DNA of 64,000 bases from CAVXXD01 sp963765625 (GTDB lineage Bacteria; Actinomycetota; Geothermincolia; Geothermincolales; Geothermincolaceae), in contig CAVXXD010000014.1 in the NCBI GenBank assembly GCA_963765625.1, forward strand, positions 57,493 through 121,492, written 5' to 3'. Under the pieces are notes generated by a model. It was not told the origin of the DNA, did no database searches, and was given only the letters and a program-made list of their open reading frames with translations. Made by a program: the position numbers and the translations under genes. This document shows, one piece after another, positions 16,871 to 25,717 of the stretch. Position 1 is the stretch's first letter, and each line of letters begins with the position of its first letter.

Positions 16871-17272
16871 ATGGGAGTGGAGATCAAGCAAGGACAGGCC
16901 TTCAAAATTGTTGAACTGGTCTATCGAAAGGGAGTGCTGGACAAAGCGTCTCCCTTGATCGGTGAAGCGATGAAGTCAGCCATGGAAGAGGCCGAGTTCA
17001 CCGTGGGCGATCTGGTGGAAGTCATAAACGAGTCCACCGATGAAACCGTCAGGATGATAAACAAGATGCTGAAGTATGCCGGCCCGGTACTGTCTCTGAT
17101 GGGGAACGAGAAGATCATGGGACCGATCATGGGGCTGTTTTCGAGGATGCTGGACTTCAGCGCTTTCCGGACGGCCGTAGAGTGGCTCACGCACAAAGTA
17201 GTCGTAGTGGTTTTCAATTTCTTCAAGAAGATCAACACGAAAAAGCTCGCGACACTGGGGGTGGTGAAATGA
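16871..17272 (+). CDS. Small protein of unknown function upstream of FAD/Fe-S operon
   Basis: 133 residues from ATG 16871 (GGGAGGTGAAGG immediately upstream; an in-frame start at 16826 lacks a ribosome site). I do not recognise the family. It is helical-looking, with acidic middle helices (AMEEAEFTVGDLVEVINES), a hydrophobic stretch (AGPVLSLMG) and a hydrophobic-basic C-terminus (VVVVVFNFFKKINTKK) that may associate with the membrane. Its TGA overlaps the ATG of the next gene, so it is translationally coupled to the FAD-linked oxidase and is probably an accessory of that complex. Confidence 0.7.
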   Translation: MGVEIKQGQAFKIVELVYRKGVLDKASPLIGEAMKSAMEEAEFTVGDLVEVINESTDETVRMINKMLKYAGPVLSLMGNEKIMGPIMGLFSRMLDFSAFRTAVEWLTHKVVVVVFNFFKKINTKKLATLGVVK

Positions 17273-18756
17273 TAGCGATCAATGAAAGCACATTGGACAA
17301 ACTCGCCGGCATAGTCGGAAAAAATGCCGTTATCACCGACGCCGCGGCGCTGGCGGAATACGCAAGCTGCCAGGGCTCGGCCGCCAAGGGGCAGCCTTCC
17401 GTTATCGTCAGGCCCAAGGACCGCAAGGAAGTGCAGGCGGTCATCCGGCTGGGCAACGAACTCAAGCTCAACCTGGTCCCCACCTCTTCGGGTGGCCCCC
17501 ACTTCAACAGCGGAACCGTCCCCAAGGGCGAGGGTGTCATCGTCGACGTCAGCGGCATGAAGAAGATCATCCGCGTGGACAAGTTGAACATGGTAGCCAT
17601 GCTGGAGGCCGGAGTAACTTTCGAGCAGTTGGAGGCCGAGGTGGAGAAGCAGCAGCTGCGGGTGTACCGCCCCTTCCAGCCCCGTCAGACCAAGTCGGTG
17701 ATCGCCTCCTACCTGGAGCGCGAGCCCATCACCATGCCCAAGTACCACTGGGACACCGGCGACCCGCAGCTGACCATGGAGGTGGTTTTCGGCGAGGGCA
17801 GCGTCTTCCGCACCGGCTCGGCCGCCGGCCCCGGCACCCTGGAGGAGCAGTGGAAGAACGGTCTGGCCCAGAAGAACCCCGAAGGCCCAGCCCAGACCTC
17901 CCTCAACCGCGTGGTGCAGGGAGCCCAGGGGACCCTGGGCGTCGTAACCTGGTCGTCGGTCAAGCTGGGCATGCTGCCCCAGATCCGCCGCTGCTACGTG
18001 GCCTCAGACACCAGGCTGGACCGCCTGATCGACTTCGTATACCGTATCATCCGCCTCAAGTTCGCCGACGAGCTGCTCTTCCTGGACGGCAACGCCCTGG
18101 CCTCGGCCCTGGGCAAGAATGCCGATGAGGTAGCCGCCCTGGCCGAGAAGCAGGCCCCCTACAACCTCATCTACTGCGTCTGCGGCCACTGGCGCCGGCC
18201 GGAGATGCGCATGCTCTACCAGGAGAAGGGCATCAACGAAGCCGCCCAGCAATACGGCGTACGCCTTGAGAATGGGGTGCCCTGCGGCAGCCAGAAAGAG
18301 CTCCTCGACATGCTGGACAAGCCCTCGGCCGAGCCCTACTACAAGACCCGCAAGAAGGGCGGGGTGCGGGAGCTCTTCTTCCACACCACCCTGGACAAGG
18401 CCCCCATGTTCATCGGCATGATGAACGACCTGGCCGCCTCGCAGGACTTCCCGACGGCCGATATCGGCCACTACATCCAGCCCATCCAGCAGGGGCGCAA
18501 CGTCCACCTGGAGTTCCAGGTCTACTGCGATCCGGCCAACGACGCCAACCTGGCCGCGGCCGAGGCCCTGACGGGCAAGGCGGCCCGGGAGATGATCGAG
18601 GCCGGCGCCTTCTTCACCCGCCCCTACGGCGCCTGGTCCGACCTGGCCTACTCCCGCTGCCCGGACACCGTCAAGCTGCTCGGGAACATCAAGAACATAT
18701 TCGACCCCAACGGCGTCATGAACCGTGGGAAACTTTGCTTCGAGGAGGTGGGGTAA
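17269..18756 (+). CDS. FAD-binding oxidoreductase (PCMH type, GlcD-like), first copy
   Basis: 495 residues from ATG 17269, overlapping the preceding stop (ATGA). A PCMH FAD-binding domain occupies the N-terminal third (VIVRPKDRKEVQAVIRLGNE, then TSSGGPHFNSGTVPKGEGVIVD and an AMLEAGVTFEQLEA segment). The C-terminal FAD-linked oxidase cap contains NIKNIFDPNGVMNRGK, the classic ending of GlcD/D-lactate dehydrogenase relatives. Predicted to oxidise a 2-hydroxy acid or similar and pass electrons to the CCG-type Fe-S protein encoded next. After about base 17600 codon third positions become almost exclusively G/C, unlike the operons upstream. Confidence 0.85.
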   Translation: MIAINESTLDKLAGIVGKNAVITDAAALAEYASCQGSAAKGQPSVIVRPKDRKEVQAVIRLGNELKLNLVPTSSGGPHFNSGTVPKGEGVIVDVSGMKKIIRVDKLNMVAMLEAGVTFEQLEAEVEKQQLRVYRPFQPRQTKSVIASYLEREPITMPKYHWDTGDPQLTMEVVFGEGSVFRTGSAAGPGTLEEQWKNGLAQKNPEGPAQTSLNRVVQGAQGTLGVVTWSSVKLGMLPQIRRCYVASDTRLDRLIDFVYRIIRLKFADELLFLDGNALASALGKNADEVAALAEKQAPYNLIYCVCGHWRRPEMRMLYQEKGINEAAQQYGVRLENGVPCGSQKELLDMLDKPSAEPYYKTRKKGGVRELFFHTTLDKAPMFIGMMNDLAASQDFPTADIGHYIQPIQQGRNVHLEFQVYCDPANDANLAAAEALTGKAAREMIEAGAFFTRPYGAWSDLAYSRCPDTVKLLGNIKNIFDPNGVMNRGKLCFEEVG

Positions 18757-18759
18757 GCT

Positions 18760-20058
18760 ATGTCGCTTAAAGATTACGAGCGCGACATGGAGGGCTGCTC
18801 CCGCTGCGCGTCCTGCAAGTGGGTCCCCTTCAACCAGATGCGGAGCTGGCGGTTCGCCAAGAACTGCCCCTCCATCACCCGTTACGACATCCACGCCTAT
18901 TCCGGCGGCGGCAAGATGCTCATGGGGCTTTCCATGGTCAAGGGCAGAAGCGAGCTCAACGACAACATCGCCGAGATCATCTACAAGTGCCAGATGTGCG
19001 GATCGTGCGACGTGGCTTGCAAGGTCTACCGCGACGACATCGACCTGACCGAGGTACTGCTGGAGCTCCGCAGCACCTGCGTCGAGCAGGGCAAACTGCT
19101 GCCCGAGCACATCATGATCATCGACGCTTTGAAAAAGGAGAACAACACCCTGGGCGAGCCCAAGGAGAAAAGAGGCGACTGGGCCGAGGGCCTCAAGGTC
19201 AAAAACATCGATAACGAGAAGTGCGACGTGCTATTCCACGCCGGCTGCCGCTACTCCTACGACGAATCGCTCTGGCCGACCCTGCGGGGAACCGTGGAGA
19301 TGCTGACCCGGGCCGGCTACGACGTGGGCATCGCCGGAGCGGGCGAGTCCTGCTGCGGCGGGCGGGCCTACGAGATGGGCTTCCGGGGCGAGGCCGAGAA
19401 CTTCGCCGACGACATGCTCAGCCGCGTCAAAGCCTCCGGGGCACGGATGCTGGTCACCCCCTGCGCCGACGGCTATTCCCACTTCCGCTACCTCTACCCG
19501 CGCATGGGCAAGACCCTGCCGGTGGAGGTGCTCCACGCCGACCAGGTGGCCTTAATGCTGGTCAAGGAGGGCCAACTGCAGCTGAAGTCGAGCGTCCCCA
19601 TGCTGGTGACCTGGCACGACCCCTGCCACCTGGGACGCATGAGCGAGCCTTTCATCCCCGCCTGGAAGGGCGACAAGGTCATACGCCGCGTGGACATGCA
19701 GCGCAAGGGCTCCAACGGCGTCTACGACCAGCCCCGCGAACTGATCGCCGCCATCCCCGGCATGGAGCTGGTGGAGATGGAACGCCGCCGCCAGTGGTCC
19801 TGGTGCTGCGGCGCCGGCGGAGGCGTCTACGAGTCCGACCCCGAGTTCTGCAACTGGACCGCCATGGAGCGTATCGAGGAAGCCCGCGCCACCGGCGCCG
19901 AGGCCATGCTGACCTCCTGCCCCTGGTGCGTGGCCACCTTCCGGGAGGCCCTGGACGAGGCCGGCGAGAGCTTCCCGGTCTACGACGTACTGGACATGGT
20001 CATGGAATCGGCGGGGCAGTCCACCGGGATACTGGCCAGCACAAGGGGAGGTGTGTAA
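18760..20058 (+). CDS. Fe-S oxidoreductase with two CCG domains (GlcF/HdrB-like)
   Basis: 432 residues. The N-terminal cluster region has CSRCASCKW ... NCPS and then CQMCGSCDVAC; the second fits a [4Fe-4S] site, the first is an unusual C-x2-C-x2-C arrangement. Two CCG (cysteine-rich) domains follow: GCRYSYD with ESCCGGRAYEMG, and HDPCHLGR with WCCGAGGGVYE and TSCPWC. Such proteins shuttle electrons from FAD-linked dehydrogenases to quinone or heterodisulfide-type acceptors. It lies 3 bp after the first FAD subunit and overlaps the second, so a FAD/Fe-S/FAD complex is expected. Confidence 0.87.
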   Translation: MSLKDYERDMEGCSRCASCKWVPFNQMRSWRFAKNCPSITRYDIHAYSGGGKMLMGLSMVKGRSELNDNIAEIIYKCQMCGSCDVACKVYRDDIDLTEVLLELRSTCVEQGKLLPEHIMIIDALKKENNTLGEPKEKRGDWAEGLKVKNIDNEKCDVLFHAGCRYSYDESLWPTLRGTVEMLTRAGYDVGIAGAGESCCGGRAYEMGFRGEAENFADDMLSRVKASGARMLVTPCADGYSHFRYLYPRMGKTLPVEVLHADQVALMLVKEGQLQLKSSVPMLVTWHDPCHLGRMSEPFIPAWKGDKVIRRVDMQRKGSNGVYDQPRELIAAIPGMELVEMERRRQWSWCCGAGGGVYESDPEFCNWTAMERIEEARATGAEAMLTSCPWCVATFREALDEAGESFPVYDVLDMVMESAGQSTGILASTRGGV

Positions 20059-20059
20059 A

Positions 20060-21757
20060 TTGACGACCATCGATTACTCTAACTACAAGATATCTCCCCC
20101 CATCAAGGACGAAGCCTACAAGGAACTGGAGGCCATCGTCGGGCCCGAGTTCGTCACCCGCGAGCCCGCGGTGCTGGATGGCTACACTTGGCAGACCTTG
20201 TGGAACACGGGGCCGGAGATGTACATCCACCGCCCCGTCGCCGTGGTCCTGCCCGCTTCCACCGAAGAGGTCCAGGCCATCGTGCGCTGCTGCAATAAGC
20301 ACAAGATCCACTTCAAGGCCTTTACCACCGGCTGGGGCGTCTTCGCCGGCTGCCACAAGGAGAACCAGATCCTTATCGAGATGCGCCGCATGGACAAGAT
20401 CCTGGAGATCGACGAGAAGAACATGTACGTGGTGGTCGAGCCCCACGCCATCGGCGGCCAGATCGTCGCCGAGGTCATGAGGAAAGGCCTGCATTGCCAT
20501 ATTATATCCTCCGGTCCGGCCTCCTCCCCCCTGGCCAGCGCCACCTCGTTCCAGGGCTGCGCCCCGGACGGCATCCACATGAGCTGGAGCTCCCGCAACC
20601 TGATGGGCGCGGAGTGGGTAACGCCGGACGGCGAAATCGTGAGGGTGGGCAGCCTCGGCTCGAATGGCGAGTGGTGGAGCGGTGACGGCCCCGGCCCCTC
20701 GCTGCGCGGCGTGATCCGCGGCCGCCTGGGAGCCTTCGGCGGCAACGGCGTCTTCACTAAGTGCGCCCTGAAGCTCTACAACTGGCCCTGCCAGCCGGTG
20801 CCGGAGCCCGAGGGCCTCTTTTTCGACACAGAGCTCGAGCTGCCCCCCAACTGCAACGTGCTCAGCTTCATATTCCCCGACCGCGACGCCCTGGCCGACG
20901 CCACCCAGGCCATCATGGTGGAGGGTATCGGCTACAACGTCATCAAGCCCAGCATGGGGGGCCTGCTCTCCCAGGCCATGCCCCACTTTCTCCACCACGA
21001 TGTCTGGAAGAATGAATCCAGCCTGCTGAAGCGGCTCATCGGCGACTTCAACAACCTCTTCCTGGTGGTCCTGGCCTGCAACTCCCCCGAGGAACTGGCC
21101 TGGCAGGAGACGGTCATCCGCGACTGCGTGAACGAAAACAAGGGCGTGGTCATCGACGTGAAGGCCCTCGGTTTCGGGGACATGCCCTTCTGGCTCTTCA
21201 TGCTCAACACCATCTACCCCGTTGCCTTCCGTACCACTGGATGCTTTATCACAGCCGTTGGCCAGGATGAGTCCCACCACTCCATGGTGGCCATGACCCC
21301 CCACGGGGTGGAGATCAAGCGCAAGTTCATCGAGAAGGAGAACGGCATCCTCGACGACGGCGGCGAGGCCGGCATCCACTTCTTCATGGAGGACGGCATC
21401 ATCAGCCATTACGAGGAGCCCGTCATGTTCGACCACCGCATTCCCGAGGAGGCTTCCAACGTCGTGCCCATAGAGCTGTCTTTCGCCGCGATGCAGATGA
21501 GCCGGTGCATGGAGTCGGGCAGCCCCACCCCCATCGTCCGCATGCTTCAGGGACCCACCGTCTCCAACTACAACAAGTGGCAGCAGGCCTGGGCCAGGAG
21601 CATCAACCCCGATAGTATCTGTGAAGACAAATACTACTCCGCGGACCCGGAACCGGGGTCGGAGTCCGTTATGGCCAATGTGCCACAGGATGTGGTCCAG
21701 AGGGTCCTCGAGTTGGCCCAGAAGCTCGCCTGGGGGCCGGACGGGCCGCCCGACTGA
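20060..21757 (+). CDS. FAD-binding oxidoreductase (PCMH type), second copy
   Basis: 565 residues. Start set at TTG 20060, eight bases after GGGGAGG and just past the previous stop; a GTG at 20051 overlaps that stop and crowds the ribosome site. PCMH domain in the first ~230 residues (PVAVVLPASTEEVQAIVRCC, FTTGWGVFAGCHKENQILIE, SPLASATSFQGCAPDG), then a long C-terminal region. It is a distant paralogue of the 17269 product rather than a recent duplicate. Very high G/C at third positions. Third member of the presumed flavin/Fe-S complex; a strong hairpin follows its stop. Confidence 0.84.
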   Translation: MTTIDYSNYKISPPIKDEAYKELEAIVGPEFVTREPAVLDGYTWQTLWNTGPEMYIHRPVAVVLPASTEEVQAIVRCCNKHKIHFKAFTTGWGVFAGCHKENQILIEMRRMDKILEIDEKNMYVVVEPHAIGGQIVAEVMRKGLHCHIISSGPASSPLASATSFQGCAPDGIHMSWSSRNLMGAEWVTPDGEIVRVGSLGSNGEWWSGDGPGPSLRGVIRGRLGAFGGNGVFTKCALKLYNWPCQPVPEPEGLFFDTELELPPNCNVLSFIFPDRDALADATQAIMVEGIGYNVIKPSMGGLLSQAMPHFLHHDVWKNESSLLKRLIGDFNNLFLVVLACNSPEELAWQETVIRDCVNENKGVVIDVKALGFGDMPFWLFMLNTIYPVAFRTTGCFITAVGQDESHHSMVAMTPHGVEIKRKFIEKENGILDDGGEAGIHFFMEDGIISHYEEPVMFDHRIPEEASNVVPIELSFAAMQMSRCMESGSPTPIVRMLQGPTVSNYNKWQQAWARSINPDSICEDKYYSADPEPGSESVMANVPQDVVQRVLELAQKLAWGPDGPPD

Positions 21758-21784
21758 GAGAATACATGAGATAGGGCCGTGCAA

Positions 21785-21816
21785 CCTGGGCGCAAGAGTG
21801 ACTTCTTGCGCCCAGG
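21785..21816 (+). terminator. Strong hairpin terminator of the FAD/Fe-S operon
   Basis: Perfect 13-bp inverted repeat (CCTGGGCGCAAGA / TCTTGCGCCCAGG) with a 6-base loop, 27 bases after the stop at 21757, followed by CTTGTT. It separates the redox operon from the next gene, although read-through into 21853 is possible. Confidence 0.7.
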
Positions 21817-21852
21817 CTTGTTACCGGGACAACAATGCAGGGGGGTGCTTAT

Positions 21853-22914
21853 ATGTCTGAAGTCATCGTAGTCGGAGCGGGTCTGGCAGGCCTGACGGCC
21901 GCCATTCATTGCGCAAGGGCGGGACATGACGTAAGGGTTCTGGAGAGGTACGACAGTATAGGGGGCTCGAAGGAGACGCATCCGGCAGTCGACTCCACCC
22001 CCATGCGCCCCGAGAAGCTCGGCCCCTGGCTGGGTTTCGAACTCAAGCCGCCGTACGTCACTCCCCAGCCTACCATGAAGCTATGGAATTACGGCAAACC
22101 GTTTCAATGGAACGGCGGGGACCTGCACTTGCATAACCTCGAAAGGGGAAGGCGCTCCGGGTCCATAGAGACCTATCTCTACGGGTTAGCTCTGGATGCC
22201 GGGGTCAAGCTCGAGTTCAACCAGCTTATGAGGTCCCAGGGGGATTTCGCCCAACTGCCGCCGGGCTCGATAATCGCCACCGGGCTGACCCTTGAGGCAT
22301 ACCATGCTTTGAACCGGCCGTGCGAGAACGGCTTTGCCTACGTTGGAAACGCCCGATACGACGGCCCTCAGCTCTTCGTAGCCTGGGTCGACGACTACAG
22401 CCACGGCTACAACTACCTGGCCTCGAGCAACGGTGTATGCTTCGCAATGGGCTTTGACATGAAGCCTCTGAGCAAAGACATGCTCGAGCGCTGGAAAGAG
22501 CAGCTGCACCGGGACGAAGGGATCGAGATCGCCGGCATGTACGAACACCAGGGAGCGACGGGGACCAAGGCCTTCAACGGCCCCCAGCTCTTCCACGGGG
22601 ACAAGATACTGGCGGGAACGCTGGCCGGCATGCAGGACCCCTTTGCCCAGTTCGGCGTGCACTCTTCGCTGGTATCGGGAAAAATAGCCGGCATAGCGGT
22701 CGACGATAAGAGGAAGGCCTACGATCTCTTCAAGAGGATGAGCTTCTTCTATAAGTATTCATGGATGGCGAAGAAGGTTTTCGATCTGCAGCCGCACGTG
22801 GTGAAGAAGACGAGCTTGAACATCGCCATGCCTCTGGTGGTGAACTTCTCTAAACCTCTTCGACCCTTCATAGAGATGGCCCTGAATACAGTGCCCGGTT
22901 TTCAAAGAGTTTAG
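21853..22914 (+). CDS. FAD-dependent oxidoreductase
   Basis: 353 residues from ATG 21853 (GGGGGGTG upstream). The N-terminal Rossmann fold is explicit (VIVVGAGLAGLTAAIHCARAGHDVRVLER: GxGxxG plus the terminal acidic residue that binds FAD ribose). The remainder resembles geranylgeranyl-reductase/FixC-like or amine-oxidase-like flavoproteins only loosely. No transmembrane helix is evident. It pairs with a phytoene-desaturase-like flavoprotein just downstream (33-bp gap); the two may act in sequence on a hydrophobic substrate. Specific reaction unknown. Confidence 0.75.
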   Translation: MSEVIVVGAGLAGLTAAIHCARAGHDVRVLERYDSIGGSKETHPAVDSTPMRPEKLGPWLGFELKPPYVTPQPTMKLWNYGKPFQWNGGDLHLHNLERGRRSGSIETYLYGLALDAGVKLEFNQLMRSQGDFAQLPPGSIIATGLTLEAYHALNRPCENGFAYVGNARYDGPQLFVAWVDDYSHGYNYLASSNGVCFAMGFDMKPLSKDMLERWKEQLHRDEGIEIAGMYEHQGATGTKAFNGPQLFHGDKILAGTLAGMQDPFAQFGVHSSLVSGKIAGIAVDDKRKAYDLFKRMSFFYKYSWMAKKVFDLQPHVVKKTSLNIAMPLVVNFSKPLRPFIEMALNTVPGFQRV

Positions 22915-22947
22915 GAAATCAAAGAGCGGGAAAGAAGGTCGCTTGAA

Positions 22948-24408
22948 ATGAGCGTTGATAAAAAGAAGGTCGTAATAGTAGGGTCAGGGATAGGTGGCGT
23001 AGGACTGGCCGCCCTGCTCCAGTCCCGGGGCTACCAGGTGACGGTGGTCGAGAAGAACAACTTCGTTGGGGGGAAGTGCTCAAGCTACGATAAGGACGGT
23101 TTCGTCGTGGACGCAGCTTTCCACATGTTCTCTCTGGGGGAAAAGGGGCCGCACGGAATCATTACGGAAAAGACCGGCGGAGACCTGAAGTGGATACATC
23201 ACAACCCCACGGCCACGATTCGAATGGGGAACAGTGGGACCATGCAATTCGGCATTACCCCCAAGAAGAACATGGCCTGCATGGGCTCGGCCTTCGTAAA
23301 GGGCTCGCTACGCCCATCAATTATTAATATGCTGCGGACCACGCTCAAGAACTACGGGGTCAGGGAACTGATAGATACCATGATCAAGTTAGCCAAGGCT
23401 GACGAGACTTTCATCTCCTCCCTTGACGATATCACCCTGTTTGAGTTCCTCAACAAGTTCACGGACGACCAGCAGGTTCACGGATTGCTGGCCGCCATTC
23501 TATGTATCCTGGTCGTGGTTCCCTACACCGAGGCCAGTGCGGGTGAAATGCTGTGGTGCCTCGTCAAGGCTTTCCCCGCGGGTGGCGTCGGCGTTCCCCA
23601 GGGCGGGGTGCGGGAGCTCGGCGGAAGCTTCCGCCGTTCTTTCCTCCGTTTCGACGGAGAGTTGCGGCTGGGAACGGCCGTAAAGCGGATCATCGTCGAT
23701 GACGGAAAAGCCCGCGGTGTTGAACTGGAGTCGGGAGAAGTACTCAATGCCGACCTGGTGGTCTCCAACACCGGCATCAAGCGGACGGTGGAGATAGCCG
23801 GAGAGCAGAACTTCCCAACGGAGTACGTGGACTACGTCAAGGGGCTCAAGGAATCCTACGCCGCGCTGATGCTCAAGCTGGCCCTCGATCGCAGGATCTC
23901 CAGCCTTCCGAGGTTGACGTACATGCATCAACCCCAGGTAGTCCCATGGGAGGCGTTCGATTATCTGGCCGAGCGCGGAGTGCCCGAGGATCCGGCGGTT
24001 GCCATGATAATACCCTCCGACTACGATCCTTCCACCGCGCATCCAGGCAGATGCATGGTGCTGGCGGGAGGCATGGGCCCTTCGGATACCACGCCGGAGA
24101 ACATCGACTACTGCACCAGAATCATGGGCGGCGTGGAGAAGCGCATGTACGAGATATTCCCCGGCCTCGAGAGCCACGTGATGTGGAAGGAGCTTCATTC
24201 CGTCGACCACGTCGCCAAGGTTACCGGCAAGCCAACCGGTGAATGCATCGGCCTGGCGCAGATACCCGGCCAGGTGGGCGTAAACAAGCCCGGCGTGTTC
24301 ACACCTATCCAGGGCCTTATGCTGGTCGGATGCGACGCTGGTGCCCGAGGCGTCGGGACCGAGCAGGCCGCCAACAGTGCCATCTACGTCTCCAACCTGC
24401 TGGGCTGA
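22948..24408 (+). CDS. FAD-dependent desaturase/oxidoreductase (CrtI / phytoene-desaturase-like)
   Basis: 486 residues. N-terminal dinucleotide fold VVIVGSGIGGVGLAALLQ followed by VVEKNNFVGGKCSSY, the second glycine motif typical of CrtI and related NAD(P)/FAD amine-oxidase-fold enzymes. The C-terminal FAD motif is also present (LMLVGCDAGARGVGTEQAANSA). Length matches carotenoid desaturases and all-trans-retinol saturases. No carotenoid synthase genes are nearby, so a lipid, steroid or other hydrophobic substrate is equally possible. Confidence 0.8.
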   Translation: MSVDKKKVVIVGSGIGGVGLAALLQSRGYQVTVVEKNNFVGGKCSSYDKDGFVVDAAFHMFSLGEKGPHGIITEKTGGDLKWIHHNPTATIRMGNSGTMQFGITPKKNMACMGSAFVKGSLRPSIINMLRTTLKNYGVRELIDTMIKLAKADETFISSLDDITLFEFLNKFTDDQQVHGLLAAILCILVVVPYTEASAGEMLWCLVKAFPAGGVGVPQGGVRELGGSFRRSFLRFDGELRLGTAVKRIIVDDGKARGVELESGEVLNADLVVSNTGIKRTVEIAGEQNFPTEYVDYVKGLKESYAALMLKLALDRRISSLPRLTYMHQPQVVPWEAFDYLAERGVPEDPAVAMIIPSDYDPSTAHPGRCMVLAGGMGPSDTTPENIDYCTRIMGGVEKRMYEIFPGLESHVMWKELHSVDHVAKVTGKPTGECIGLAQIPGQVGVNKPGVFTPIQGLMLVGCDAGARGVGTEQAANSAIYVSNLLG

Positions 24409-24540
24409 ACCGATGCTTCTTGCAAAGAGATAAGACATCCTCGGTATTCCACCGTGCCTTGCGGAATTACTTGAAACTGGATATTCTTAATTAAAAGTTT
24501 ACAAGGTGAAGCAAAATGAACAACGCAAAAGGAGAAGACC

Positions 24541-25530
24541 GTGGGCTTTGAGCAAAGAGACGAACTGGCGTTGATCCACGACTATTACCGGACGCTGTTT
24601 GAAAACTCCCTGGATCTCATCATACTGCTGGATGGGGATGCGGTGATCAAGTTCATCAGCTCGTCGGTGGAGAAGGTCCTGGGTTATGCGCCGGAAGAGG
24701 TCATGGGAACCTGCATCTTCGAGTATATCCAGTTCGACGAGGTCAAGCAGGCGAAAATTACCTTCGACAGGCTGATAATGAACCCCTGTGCCAAGGAATA
24801 TTTCGAATGCCACGCCGAGTGCAAGGACGGCCACTGGCTTGCTATGGAAGCAGTGGGGGAAAGCTTCATGGACCACCCGTGCATAAGCGGTATCGTGGTC
24901 AATGCCCGGGACATAACCAGGCGCAAGATGGCGGAAAAGGAACTGAAAAAGAACGAGGAACGGTTTAAGGCCGTCATCGATTCGATCGCGGAGATCATCC
25001 TGGTGGCCAATGGGGAAGGCGACGTTAAGTTGATCGGCGAGCCCATCTTCCAGGTACTGGGATATACCCCGGACGAGGTCGGATCCATCAACCTCTTCGA
25101 CCTCCTTCACCCGGACGACCTGGAAACGATAATACCCATAATACTGGGAATATCGGCGGAGCCTGGGGCCAAGGCTAACTTTTCTTTTAAGCTTAAGCAC
25201 AAGAACGGCGAATGGCGTCACCTGGAAGCGACCGCTACCAACCACGCGGACAACCCATCCATAGCCGGAAACCTTTACGTCGTACGCGACGTGACCGGGA
25301 AGACCGCGGAAGCAGAGAGGCTGGAAGTTGCATTGAAGGCCTTCATCGACTACGCCACACATGAGTTCCGCCAGGAAATAACCCTTCTAAAAAGGTATTC
25401 CTCTTTACTCAGGAACCATCGTGACCGGATCGGTGAAACGGAAATAGAGAATATCTACGTAGCCATGGAGGCAAGCTCCGATCGTTTGAACAGCCTGGTG
25501 ACGGGAATATCCTACGCCGAAGACATTTAG
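24541..25530 (+). CDS. Two-PAS sensor protein ending in an orphan HisKA-like helix pair
   Basis: 329 residues, GTG start after AAAGGAG. PAS domain 1 covers about residues 10-130 (FENSLDLIILLDG ... VLGYAPEEVMG ... ARDITRRKMAE) and PAS domain 2 about 140-260 (RFKAVIDSIAEIILV ... VLGYTPDEVGS ... VVRDVTGKT). The last ~65 residues look like a dimerisation/phosphoacceptor domain, with ATHEFRQEITLLKRYSSLL in the place of a histidine-kinase H-box. No HATPase domain follows; a stop ends the protein at 25530. It may be phosphorylated or scaffolded by another kinase, or be a truncated kinase. No response regulator is adjacent. Confidence 0.8.
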   Translation: MGFEQRDELALIHDYYRTLFENSLDLIILLDGDAVIKFISSSVEKVLGYAPEEVMGTCIFEYIQFDEVKQAKITFDRLIMNPCAKEYFECHAECKDGHWLAMEAVGESFMDHPCISGIVVNARDITRRKMAEKELKKNEERFKAVIDSIAEIILVANGEGDVKLIGEPIFQVLGYTPDEVGSINLFDLLHPDDLETIIPIILGISAEPGAKANFSFKLKHKNGEWRHLEATATNHADNPSIAGNLYVVRDVTGKTAEAERLEVALKAFIDYATHEFRQEITLLKRYSSLLRNHRDRIGETEIENIYVAMEASSDRLNSLVTGISYAEDI

Positions 25531-25650
25531 GATACCTCTCACCAGAAAGAGGAGAGCGAGGATGTCGGCGGGCCATGTATGGCAACGACCGCGCCTGGGC
25601 TCACGACTCCATCGGCTTCGCTCCCTAAGCGAGACTGCGAAAAGAGAAAG

Positions 25651-25684
25651 AAAGCCGGCCGGGCGATAGTGCCCGGCCGGCTTT
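25651..25684. terminator. Bidirectional rho-independent-type terminator
   Basis: 14-bp perfect inverted repeat (AAAGCCGGCCGGGC / GCCCGGCCGGCTTT) with a 6-base loop, T-rich on one side and A-rich on the other. It lies between the PAS gene (plus) and the convergent substrate-binding protein gene (minus) and can stop both. The flanking 25531-25650 contains no supportable gene. Confidence 0.85.
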
Positions 25685-25717
25685 CTTGATCCACTGGAAA
25701 ACGCTGATCCCGCCGTG

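Noticed and set aside
20000..21784. 594-residue minus-strand open frame opposite the second FAD-binding gene
   Set aside because: Caused by the extreme GC3 of the plus-strand gene, which removes stops from the complementary frame; the plus strand has clear FAD-domain motifs.
25531..25650. Short open frames between the PAS gene and the terminator
   Set aside because: Fewer than 40 codons, no ribosome site and no recognisable protein features.
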